From positions 1 to 16,161 of the forward strand of contig DATCJU010000173.1 in the NCBI GenBank assembly GCA_036562635.1: 16,161 bases of DNA, given 5' to 3'. The stretch comes from DATCJU01 sp036562635. GTDB lineage: Bacteria > Actinomycetota > Actinomycetes > Mycobacteriales > Pseudonocardiaceae. A model generated the notes under the pieces. It saw nothing but the letters and a program-made list of their open reading frames with translations, did not search any database and was not told the origin of the DNA. The position numbers and the translations under genes are program-made. Positions 5,144 through 14,300 of this stretch are shown in pieces. Position 1 is the stretch's first letter, and every line of letters starts with the position of its first letter.

Positions 5144-6076
5144 TCACCACTTCGTCCATCTGCGAGCCCCGTTGGGCACCCTTACGAGGTCGAACACTAT
5201 CCCATCGGGCGTGTCACGATACGTCCACAGCTCACCGTAATCGACACCCATTTCATTCATGTAGCGTCGCAACTGCCGAGTACCAGCCTTGATGCCACTC
5301 TTGGTATTCGGCTTGAGCTCCACGGGGAATCCATCCGCAGTAAAGCCGTCTGGAATATTGCCGGGCGAGATTTGATGACCGCGCGAATATCCAAGGGAGT
5401 CCAAATGCTCTCCCCATTCGGGTCCATTATGGACTCTCGTCCCTCGTGAAGCAGCGGCACTATTCCCGGACTGGAGATTCGTCGGGCATCCGCCGGAATT
5501 GTGAACGAGTACCGGAGTCGCGCCCGCCAGCACATAGTACGTGCGGAGGCCGTCGACGGTGAGGTTGTGGACCCGGTGGGACGCGGTCCACGCGCGCACC
5601 GAGGCGACCTGGACCCAGGTGCCGGCCGAGGTCTGCAACAGGTCCCCGGCCCGCACCGCGGAGGCGGGCACCCACTCCCGCAGCTCGGGCAACCAGAACG
5701 GGTGACCCTCGGTGGCGACCACCGTGCCGGTGGCCTTCCCGGCCGCACAGTGTTGTAGAACATCAACGTCGCTGGCTCGATCCGGATCCCGACCCGGCGG
5801 CCGGCGAGGATCTCCGCGGCCACGATCTGGTGGCCGGCCAAGGACACCCAGGCCGATGCGGGAGACACAGCGTTCGACCTCGACCGCATCGCCGTCCTCG
5901 ATCGGCGGCAGCGGGGAGGGACCGGCCGGGACTGCACCGGCGGCGAGGAGTTTCGCGAGGTCGTTGACCGACAGGTGAGAGCGCACGGTCTTGATCCGCA
6001 CACCGCCGATGAGCACGTGGATCAGGTCGCAGTCGGCCCAGATCCGCGCGGTCATCCCGGCGCGGTGGGGGCCCAT
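5144..6076 (-). CDS. Orphan HINT-nuclease toxin (module 1) in a frame fused to IS481 remains
   Basis: The toxin proper is the last 117 residues (5144-5497), after VLVHN. It contains PDGFTADGFPVELKPNTKS followed by GTRQLRRYMNEMGVDYGELW and FDLVRVPNGARRWTKW. An Asp, then E-x-K (VELK), then QLRRY fits the PD-(D/E)XK fold of restriction-endonuclease-like toxin tips, which cut nucleic acid in target cells (family inference). Before it lies the C-terminal half of HINT (5498-5748), from AAGKATGTVVATEGHPFW to VLVHN; the N-terminal half is missing. Upstream of 5748 the frame runs into the C-terminal domain of an IS481 transposase (MGPHRAGMTARIWAD, GGVRIKTVRSHLSVNDLAKL), then through an out-of-phase part of it. 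The 310-residue frame is thus a chimera by junction, and its real start is unknown. The immunity gene follows six bases later. The toxin part looks intact but has no export domain. Confidence 0.55.
   Translation of the reverse strand: MGPHRAGMTARIWADCDLIHVLIGGVRIKTVRSHLSVNDLAKLLAAGAVPAGPSPLPPIEDGDAVEVERCVSRIGLGVLGRPPDRGRGDPRRPPGRDPDRASDVDVLQHCAAGKATGTVVATEGHPFWLPELREWVPASAVRAGDLLQTSAGTWVQVASVRAWTASHRVHNLTVDGLRTYYVLAGATPVLVHNSGGCPTNLQSGNSAAASRGTRVHNGPEWGEHLDSLGYSRGHQISPGNIPDGFTADGFPVELKPNTKSGIKAGTRQLRRYMNEMGVDYGELWTYRDTPDGIVFDLVRVPNGARRWTKW
5541..5748 (-). repeat. HINT-coding repeat, copy 2 (module 1)
   Basis: These 208 bases align without gaps to 8673-8880 of the RHS gene, with about four differences by eye. 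Identity stops abruptly at 5748/5749, where IS481 transposase sequence begins. Beyond the other end the sequences diverge into different toxins. Confidence 0.85.
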
Positions 6077-7243
6077 CCAAACTGCCGCTGGGCGACGATC
6101 ATGTTCCCGCTCGGGGGCACCACACGGTCGAACTCGATCGGGCCACCGGTCCAGGCCGCAGGCGCGGCGGGAGCAGGCTGCGCCGAGTCCTCTCGCGCCA
6201 GCCCGGTGGCGGCGCCGGTGCCCGCGGCAGTGACCACAAGGCTGGGGGAAACCACAGCTCGACCAGGCGGCGCTGCTGTGCGCCCACCGGATCGAACAGG
6301 TCGCCGGGGGCGACCGGTGCCTTGCTGTCCAGTGCCTGGTGCGGCCGCTCGGCGTTGTAGTGGGCTACCCACGCATCGACCGCGGCCTGGGCTTCGGTCA
6401 CCGAGGTGAACGGGTCGACCTGGTCGCAAAAGTCCGGACGAAAGGTGCCGTGGAAGCGCTCCACCTTGCCGTTCTGGTCCGGGGACGCGGGCGCGGTGAG
6501 CCGGTGGGTGATCCCGTTCTTGCGGCAGATCTTGTCGAACAGCACCTCCCCGTTGCCGGTGCCGTGCTTGCCGAACCGGTCGGTGAACTCTTGCCGTTAC
6601 CGGTGATGATCTCCTCGGGAACCCCGAACCGCACCAGCGCCTCGGCCAGCGCCAGGCACACCGCCCGCGCGGTGGCCCGCTCCACCACCTTGGCGATCAC
6701 ACAGAACCGAGAATGGTCATCGACCGCGGTGACCACCTTGGCCTCCCGCAGCTCCCCGGTGGCGGTGTTAGCCAGCGATATCCCGCCGACGATGTCCATG
6801 CCCCACAGCTGCATCGGACCCGGCCGCTCGAAGCGAACGTAGGAGTCCCGGGAGCGTTTCCGCGGCCGCGCGCACAGCAGCCCGTGCCGGTGCAAGATCC
6901 GGTCGATGGCGCGCTCCGAGGGCACGGCGATTCCCTCGCTCGCCCACGGCCCCGGCCTGCGCGGCATCTCCAGCCGGATCCGCCACGATCCCCACCGGGG
7001 ATGCTCTCGACGCATCTCCGCGACCTCCACCGCCTCCGCCACCTGACGCGGACACCCATGCGGACGATGCGACCGATCCGCACGACCAGGCAGCTGCTCC
7101 ATCAGATATCGCCCGACCCAGCGATGCAGCGTCGACCGGTGCACCCCAACGTGTCGGGCCACCTCCACCACGTCCGCGCCACCCAACACCGCACGAACCG
7201 CGTCCAGGCGTTGCTCGACCACCGACAAGACAACCAGCGCCAA
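5755..7243 (-). pseudogene. IS481-family transposase, decayed and 3'-truncated
   Basis: From TTG 7241-7243 the frame reads LSVVEQRLDAVRAVLGGADV (helix-turn-helix: EVARHVGVHRSTLHRWVGRY), ADRSHRPHGCP, QLWGMDIVGG (first catalytic Asp), DDHSRFCVIAKVV and EEIITGNGK. IS481 enzymes have TDNGK here; GGT at 6599-6601 replaces the second catalytic Asp. A one-base loss follows at once. The next frame carries EFTDRFGKHG, ICRKNGITHRLTAPASPDQN, GKVERFHGTF (third catalytic acid) and HYNAERPHQAL. Further shifts near 6255, 6090 and 5850 break up the C-terminal domain (EFDRVVPPSGNM, AGMTARIWAD, GHQIVAAEILAGRRVGIRIE, TLMFY). Homology ends at about 5755, short of the usual C-terminus, where HINT copy 2 begins. 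The multiple lesions make it dead, and the missing 3' end means the element cannot move. Confidence 0.85.
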
Positions 7244-7246
7244 TCC

Positions 7247-7297
7247 CGGCCACTCTGAGCCCGACGCCCCGCGGAGACGTCGGGCTCAGAGTGGCCG
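7247..7297 (-). repeat. Perfect 20-bp inverted repeat beside the transposase start
   Basis: Arms 7247-7266 and 7278-7297 are perfectly complementary over 20 bases, with an 11-base loop. The stem ends three bases before the TTG start of the transposase and would cover the whole leader, including any ribosome-binding site. Stems of this kind in transposase leaders (known from IS10 and IS50) block translation of transcripts entering from outside. A rho-independent terminator is the alternative. Confidence 0.7.
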
Positions 7298-7313
7298 AAA
7301 CCGGACCACTGTC

Positions 7314-7358
7314 GCAGATCACCTGACGGAGGAGTGTCGCGCATCAGTTGACGGAGGA
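7314..7358. repeat. Two tandem 20-bp units at the IS481 end
   Basis: Unit 7314-7333 (gcagatcacctgacggagga) and unit 7339-7358 (gcgcatcagttgacggagga) share 16 of 20 bases at 25-base spacing. Their place upstream of the transposase suggests the transposase-binding end of the element. The matching opposite end is missing because the element is truncated at 5755. Confidence 0.45.
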
Positions 7359-7365
7359 CTCCGAC

Positions 7366-7818
7366 ACCAGCCGATGCATTGCCGAATTGAGCTGTTTGGA
7401 GATCAAGGCGCCGCCTGGCGGCGCTTCCGGCCACGCCCATCGGGCGTGCGGTGCTGGGGCGCCGGTCCCTCGGCCGGGCCGGCTCACCTCACGGCGTTCG
7501 CCAATCGCGTCGACCTCATCAGTTGCGGACCACCGCCCTCCGCGGCGCCCGGTGTCCCGGACGGCATCGCCGCGTCAAGGCCAAGCCGCTCCGCGGTCGA
7601 CTGACGTCGAGCCTTGGCCCGACGACGCCGGCTTGTCCGGGAAGCTGGCCGCTACGAGGAGGACGGCTCAAACCATGGGCGCCGATAGCGAAAACCGCGG
7701 AGCCCACCACATGGCCGCGTGGCCGCCACCCGTACAACCTCACCGAACGGTGACGGCAACGCTGACGGCAGCCCACACAGACACCCACGTCCCTCAGCAG
7801 ACGGATCGATCATGCTCC
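7366..7818. other. Gene-free spacer with hairpins and an integrase-tail-like segment
   Basis: No convincing gene is visible. There are two short perfect hairpins, gcgccgcc/ggcggcgc (7408-7424) and cacgccc/gggcgtg (7432-7448). On the minus strand the 19 bases encoding the integrase tail PSALPS recur at 7751-7769 and are followed by a short open frame to about 7652 (FGEVVRVAATRPCGGLRGF). This may be flanking DNA or the last codons of a second integrase. The spacer separates the IS remnant from the end of the RHS operon. Confidence 0.4.
7751..7769 (-). repeat. Inverted repeat copy B (partner at 4399-4417)
   Basis: This is an exact reverse-complement copy of the 19 bases at 4399-4417. No other part of an integrase is recognisable next to it. 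Confidence 0.5.
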
Positions 7819-7854
7819 GTGTCGCCTGGCGGTCGCACACCCGCCAGGCGACAC
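7819..7854 (-). terminator. Strong hairpin terminator of the RHS operon
   Basis: Two perfect 14-base arms (7819-7832 and 7841-7854) flank the 8-base loop tcgcacac, five bases beyond the stop of the immunity gene at 7860. There is no U-run, which is common for actinobacterial terminators. It probably ends the transcript carrying the RHS gene and its immunity gene. Confidence 0.75.
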
Positions 7855-7859
7855 TGCCC

Positions 7860-8345
7860 TCAAATCATCGTCGGCCTCAGCCATATCGACCGTAATTCTC
7901 CGCCCCTTTGGCCGAGCAGGGTTCCCGTAGCGATTTCCGTCAGCACCTCGTCAATGTCTTCATCAGCAGAGACTCTCAGCCAACCGCTCGACATGTCATA
8001 GGAAGACAACCATTCACCAACCGCAGCAACCTCCACCGAGACGCCCGAGTCGAAGGTGGCGTCGAAACGGACCACTCCGCTGTCGTATGTCGGGAGAGGT
8101 AGCTTCGCTTCCTTCCAGCGAGTACGCGGATGCAATCCCCAAACAAAGAGTGCCGCACCGGTTGACGTTCCGACCTCAATCTGCAGAGTCCCGATCGATG
8201 CACTTGAGCGCCCAGCATCCCCCTCCCGAGCTGCGAGGATGTCGGGCGAACTGACCTCGAAGCGAAAGCTGTACTCCTTCTCCACGTAACTCAGCCGACC
8301 CTCGACAGCAGGTCCCGGGTCTACACTTACTCGCATATCACTCAC
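7860..8345 (-). CDS. Candidate immunity protein for the RHS toxin (161 aa)
   Basis: The GTG start (8343-8345) shares its first base with the last base of the RHS stop codon TAG (8345-8347), so the two genes overlap by one base and are probably translationally coupled. An in-frame ATG three codons in (MRVSVDPG) is an alternative start. The protein has no signal peptide or membrane segment. It is beta-rich, with EKEYSFRFEVSSPDI, GTLQIEVGTSTGAALFVWGL, SGVVRFDATFDSGVSVEVAA and SSGWLRVSADEDIDEVLTEI. I recognise no named immunity family. Its role as antidote to the RHS tip is inferred from position, overlap and cytosolic character. It is the last gene before the hairpin at 7819-7854. It is more AT-rich than the RHS body, like the toxin tip, consistent with the pair arriving together. 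Confidence 0.65.
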   Translation of the reverse strand: MSDMRVSVDPGPAVEGRLSYVEKEYSFRFEVSSPDILAAREGDAGRSSASIGTLQIEVGTSTGAALFVWGLHPRTRWKEAKLPLPTYDSGVVRFDATFDSGVSVEVAAVGEWLSSYDMSSGWLRVSADEDIDEVLTEIATGTLLGQRGGELRSIWLRPTMI

Positions 8346-11300
8346 TACCTCGTGACGAAGTTGTAGTGGAGAACGGTATTCGTTCTCGTATCAACCACGA
8401 GTTCCCACACACCTTCCTTACCATTCAACGCACCCGGCGTGTCCCAACGGAGACCACCCGGCACGCCGCCCGGGTCAGGCCGAGGCGTGCTTCCCTTCAT
8501 AATCTCCTGCATCGTGAGTCGGGATTCGTTGAACGGCCGAGCAGGTGTTCCCTTCTTGGTGATGTCGCCGGTGTGACGCGCGACAGTGTCACTCAACTTC
8601 AAATCGTTTACATCTATGTCCGGCCCACAGTTGTGGACCAGTACCGGAGTGTGACCGGCGAGGACATGGTAGGTGTGGAGGCCGTCGACGGTGAGGTTGT
8701 GGACCCGGTGGGACGCGGTCCACGCGCGCACCGAGACGACCTGGACCCAGGTGCCGGCCGAGGTCTGCAACAGGTCCCCGGCCCGCACCGCGGAGGCGGG
8801 CATCCACTCCCGCAGCTCGGGCAACCAGAACGGGTGACCGTCGGTGGCGACCACCGTGCCGGTGGCCTTCCCGGCCGCACCGTCGGTGTCGACGACGACC
8901 TCCACCAGGTGCTTCCGGCCCTCGCCGACGATGGTGGCCACCACGGCGCGCGGCCCGGACTCGCCGGTCACCGGATCCGTTGCCAGGACCTGATCACCGA
9001 TCGCGACTTGTTCGATCGGTTTGCTCGTCCCGTCAGCCAGCAAGATCAGGGTTCCCGGCACGAAGCTGTTGCCGATGGGGCAGGAGGCACCCTCGCCTCC
9101 GCCTCCGGTCCGCTTGAGCCTCTCCTTGACCGCGTTGACCTTGCCGATCAGGGCCCGGGCCGCGGCCGACTCCCTCACCCAGGTCTGGACCGCCTCGAAC
9201 GCCCGCACGCCCGCACGGACGATGTCGTCGCCTCTACTGATGATCCTGGACCACGGGATCACATCCATGATCAGCTGCGCGCAGGCGCCCCAGTCGCCCT
9301 GGGTGAAGCAGCTCTTGATGTCGTTGACCCCCAGGACCTCCATGAGGATGTCCCCACCGGCCTCGATCACCACGTCCATCAGCGTCTGGCTGGCCAGCGC
9401 CTTTGCCCGCTCGTACTCGGCCTTGCTGACGCCGGCCTCGGCGAGCGCCGCCTCCAGTGCGGCCTGCTCGGCCACGGCATTGCGCACCGAGGCCTGGCGG
9501 GCCTTGTACACCCAGCTGCCCGGGCCGTTGTTCTTCCAGAACCGGCTCGCGACCGCCTTGCCGTGCAGCTTGCGGTGCCAGATGGTGCGCGTCTTGACGT
9601 ACTGGTCGTACGAGCTGTGCAGATCCGAGCGGTAGCCGCACATGATGCCGTCCGGACCACACGCCGATCCCATCAGCAGGCCGGTCGGGTCGGAGAAGGT
9701 GACCGGCGAGTTGTTGGCGTAGGCGTAGCCGTGCATCTGCTGCGGGTCGGTCAGATCCATGATCGGGTCGACCGAGATGAACCGGCCGGTGGCCGGGTCG
9801 TACTCCCGCGCACCCAGATGCGTCAGACCGGTGACGTCCTTCGTTCCGCCGACGAAGCCCTTGTCGTCCGGCCAGGACGCGGGCTCCGGACCCCGGCTGT
9901 TGCCGAACGGGTCGAAGTAGCGGCGCGAGACCTGCAGGTCCGAGGCACGGACGGTCGTGGTCGTCGTGCCCTGATGGTCGGCGGTGAGGAAGGTCAGCCC
10001 GCCGGTCGAGGTGCGGACCGCGACCGTGGTTCCCCCGTGGCTGTAGTAGCGCTTGCCGGTGACCACCCCGGTGCTGGTGTCCAGGTACACCTCGGTGCCT
10101 GGCAGGTAGAGGGTGACCGCCCCGGGATCCTTCCGCAGCAGCCGCTCACCGCCGGCGTCGTAGACGTAGGTCGACGACCGGCCGTCCGCGTTGGTCACCT
10201 TGGCCAGGTTGCCCTCGGCGTCCCACTCCAGGGACTGGGTGGAACCGGCGATCTTCCGGGTCAGGGTATTGCCCGTCGCGTCGTAGGTGAACTCGTCCAG
10301 CGACGTGCCCTGCGGCCCGTTCTGGGACACCGACCGCAGCGTGTGCGGCTGCGGCGAGCCGGGCGCCGGGTAGGTGTAGGTGCGGGTGATGTCGCCCTGG
10401 GCGGTGTGCCTGACCTCCGAGGTCCGGTTCCCCGACCTGTCGTAGCCGAAGGTGTACCAGTAGGGCGCCGGACCACCGAGACCCGCGATGCTCGGGGCCG
10501 CCGCGCAGTCACCGTTGCCGGGCGTCCACGCCTCGGTCAGCCGGCGCAGGTGGTCGTAGCGGAAGCACTGCGGGTCGGTCGGGGCGTTGATCGGGGTCTC
10601 GACGACGGACGTGATGTTCCCGGCCGGGTCATACGTGAAGGTGCGGTCGCTGACCACGGCCTGGTCGCTGGTCGTCCGCTGCGTGAGGATCCGGGACAGG
10701 CGGCGCGTTCCGTCCTCGTAGAACAGGCTCGTGTACACGACGTTCGGCTCGGCGCCCGCCTGGATCCGCAGCAACTCCCCGAACTCGGAGTACCGCGTGT
10801 CCGAGACATAGGTGTCCTCACCGAAGGACCGGGTCGGCAGCCCCAGCTCGTTGTACTCGAAGAAGACCGCTTCCTCGGGCAGGCCACCGACTCCGGGAAG
10901 GTCGGTGTACTCCACTAGCCCGGTGTTCGGGGTGTAGCCGGTGCGGAACGTGTAGGTGCCCGCGAGCCTGCCCTCGCGGTCCGGGATGACCACCGACGAG
11001 GACGTGACGCGGTTCGCCTCGTCGTAGGAGTCCGTCCGCCGGATGTAGGCCTGGCCGTCCACGTACCGGATGGAGGCGGTGGGCAGGCCCTTCTTCAGCG
11101 TGTCGTAGGTCCACTCGGCCAGCTTGGTGCCGGTGGTGCTTCCCTCGAACATCGCGGTCCTGCGACCGAGGACGTCGTAGGTGTAGGCCAGCGTCCGGTC
11201 CCGCGCGTCCGTGCTGGACACCAGCTGGTCGAGGTGGTCGTAGGTGTAGGTCGTCTCCCCCTTGTCCGGGTCGACGTCCTTGGCCTTGCGGCCCAGCAGG

Positions 11301-14300
11301 TCGTACTCGTAGCGCCAGGTGTTGCCCGCCGGGTCGGTCACCGACTCCAGCTGCCCCTTGCGGGTGTAGCGGTAGACGGTGGTGTCGTACGACCCCGACG
11401 TGGTCGGCCCGTGGTACTGCCGTCGCTCGACGATCCGCCCCTGCGCGTCCTTGATGACGGTCATGGGCGTGTCCCCGGCCGGCGGGGTGACGTGCGTGCG
11501 GTCCCCGCCGTAGGAGGTGGTGGTGGACCACTGCTCCTGGCCGAACTTGTGGTACGCGGTCTTCGTCGGGCGTTCCAGTCCGTCGAAGACGGTCCGGGTC
11601 TGGTTGGGGACGTGGTTGTCCAGTACCCCGTGCAGCGTGGTGGACGGCGGGTCGGCGTTGTAGTAGGCGGCGTTCGTCTTGTACGGCAGGCCCCGGTGGT
11701 CGTACCAGGTGTCCGTGATCATCCGGCCGCCGCCGACCGCCGGGGCCTGCGTCTGCCGCTGGCGCAGCAGGCCGTCGTAGAGGGCGTAGGAGACGTTGTA
11801 CTGGCCGTCCTCCCGCAGGGACTTCGTGGTGACGACGGTGGGCGCGTCGCTGCGGTACTCGTAGATGTACTCGGTGTTGGGCGACTGCCCGGCGGCCTTG
11901 GACCGCCCGGGGATCCAGACCTTGGTCAGCCGGCCCAGCGGGTCGTACTCGATGTCGGTGCGCTCACCGTTCGGCCCTACCTCGGTGACCGGAGCCGCCC
12001 GCGCGGGTTCGAGCGTGTTGGTTGAGACGTGCCCCAGCGGGTTGGTGGTGGCCACCGTGCGGACCAGGTAGCCCGCGGCCGGGCTGTAGCTGGTGGTGGT
12101 CTTGGCGTTGGCGGCGTCGTAGGCCTCGACGGCGCGGCCGTAGGGGTCGTAGACGGTGCGGGTGACCACCTGGTACCCGGTGCCGTCCCAACGCTCTGTC
12201 GTGGTGATGTCACCCCGTGTGGGCGGCAGGCCCGGGGCCTGGTCGTCGTAGGCGGAGCGGACGTCGCTGATCACGTCGTCGTTCGTGCCCTCCCCCGCCG
12301 AGCAGGGCAGGGCCACGGTGCGCACGCGGGACGCGTAGTTGAGCATCCACGCGCCCTCGTTGCGCGCGTAGGTGGTCCGGGTGCACTTCTCGTCCCCGGT
12401 CACCGCGACGTCACCCGCGTCGTCGACCTGCTCGACGATGCCCTGGGCGTTGAACGTCCGGGTGACCTGGGTGCGGCGCCAGCTCCCGTCCTCCAGGAGG
12501 GTCCGCCCGCGCACGGAGGCCGTGTCGAGCACGAACGCGCGGTCGTCGCCGTTGGTGGCGGTGGGCCCGTGCAGCCACGGGTCGTTCAGCGAGGCCGAGA
12601 CGACCTTGTCGCCGTCGTACTGCAGCGTCTCCCGGACGAAGCCCTGCAGCCGCTCGTGGTCCTCGATCCGGCCGCCCTCGCTGTCCTCGACCCACTCGTC
12701 ACGGGTGCTGCCGTCGGAACGCCGGTCACCGTCCATGCCCCGCAGGTAGAGGGACTCGGTGACAGTGCGCGTCTGCCCGGCCTCGCCCCTGATCGTGCGG
12801 ACCTTGCCGTAGCCACGCCACTGGGACCAGGTGCGGTGTTCCGGCTTGGCCAGGTCGTTGTCGTCGTAGTGCCAGGCGGCGTCGCCCAGGTACTCGTAGC
12901 TGGTCTTCACCAGGCTGGAGCCACCGGTGCGGTCGTCCTCGGTGACCGCGGTGACCACGTACTTGTGGAACCAGTCCAGGAGTGGCCCGGTCGCGCCCTC
13001 CGGCGACCACCAGACCGGGTAGCACCGCATGGTGTTGGTCTCGGGGCTGGCCGGCATGCGGTCGGCCTTGCGGCAGTCCGGCCCCGAGTACCCGATCTCG
13101 GTGAGGCCACCGGCCTCGTTGACGATCCGGACGACCCGGTACCGGGCGATCGACGGCAGGTTGTCCACCGCCGAGTCCACCCGGTTCTCCATCGGGATTC
13201 CGTGGAAGGTGATCTCCGGGACGCTCGCCGTGCCGCCGACGTGACCGGTGTGCGTGATCCCGGCGAGCCACAGCGCCGGGTCCATCGCCTCACCGGCCTT
13301 GGGGAACTGATGCCGCAGGGACCAGGAGTCCACCGCGCGCCACTCCGGGCCGGGGACGTCGTCCCGCAGCACCTCGGTGACCACCTTGGTCAGGCGCTTG
13401 CGGGTGAAGAACGTCGGCGAGTAGCGGTTGTCGCAGGACTGCCCGGCCTCGCAGATCTGGTCGAACGGCACGTCCGGCCACGACGAGGCCGTGGAGGCGT
13501 TCAGCTGACCCGGGTCGCAGGTGATCGTGTCGCCGGGCAGGCAGCGCTCGGCCACCTCGAACCGCACCCGTGCCGGGGCGGGTGCGAACACGTCGTCGCT
13601 GCGCAGCCCGTACTCGATCCGGCTCACGTACCCGGCACGCACGTACGGCGTGCCGTTGGTCGCGGTGTAGTTGCGCCCGTAGTGGTTGACCTCGGTCTCG
13701 TAGTAGTAGGTCACCACGTTGCCGCGCGGGTCCACGACGTAGTCGAGGTTCCACCGCCACGCCTGCTGGCACCACGAGTCGGCGAAGGAGGCCTTGTGGC
13801 ACGGCTCACCGGCGTGGTTGCCGAACACCGGGACCGTCCACGTGGACCGGGTCTCCGGCCTGCCGTCGGCCCAGCCGGGCAGCCGGTTGAGGCCGAAGAA
13901 GTACTGGGTGCCGTCGACGGTGGTGACCTTCCAGTACTCGCCGTCGTCGTCGCCGTTCACCCCGCCGGTCAGCCGCTCGACCCGGGAACCGTCGTCCCGC
14001 TTGGGCCGCCACACACCCGTCGCGGCATCCTTGACCAGCTCGGTCGAGACACCGTCGAGCATCAGGGTCGCGTTGTCCGTGACCCAGCACTGGTCGACGG
14101 TGCGGCTGGTGCCCTGGTTGCCGTTCGCGTCGTCGGCGCACGACTTGTAGCGGCGCTCCACGAAGCCGCCGACGCTCAGCTCCCAGCCGTCACCCACCAG
14201 GGACGCCTGGTTGTTGGTCGTGCTGGTGCGGCCGTCGAGGCTGCCCGAGGAGTAGCCCAGCCCGAGTCGCGGCGCGGCTCCACCCGGCGAGGGCGGGGTA

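Noticed and set aside
7408..7448. Two short hairpins as an extra terminator pair
   Set aside because: Short arms (8 and 7 bases), tiny loops and no gene end next to them. They may simply be GC-rich palindromes.
8630..9067. HINT domain as a true intein
   Set aside because: It is followed by a toxin tip and immunity gene, not by the continuation of a host protein, so it is a processing domain of a polymorphic toxin.
8366..10918. Plus-strand open frame of 850 codons opposite the RHS C-terminal half
   Set aside because: Same reason: low-complexity Arg/Gly/Val/Asp translation, with the HINT and RHS motifs on the other strand.
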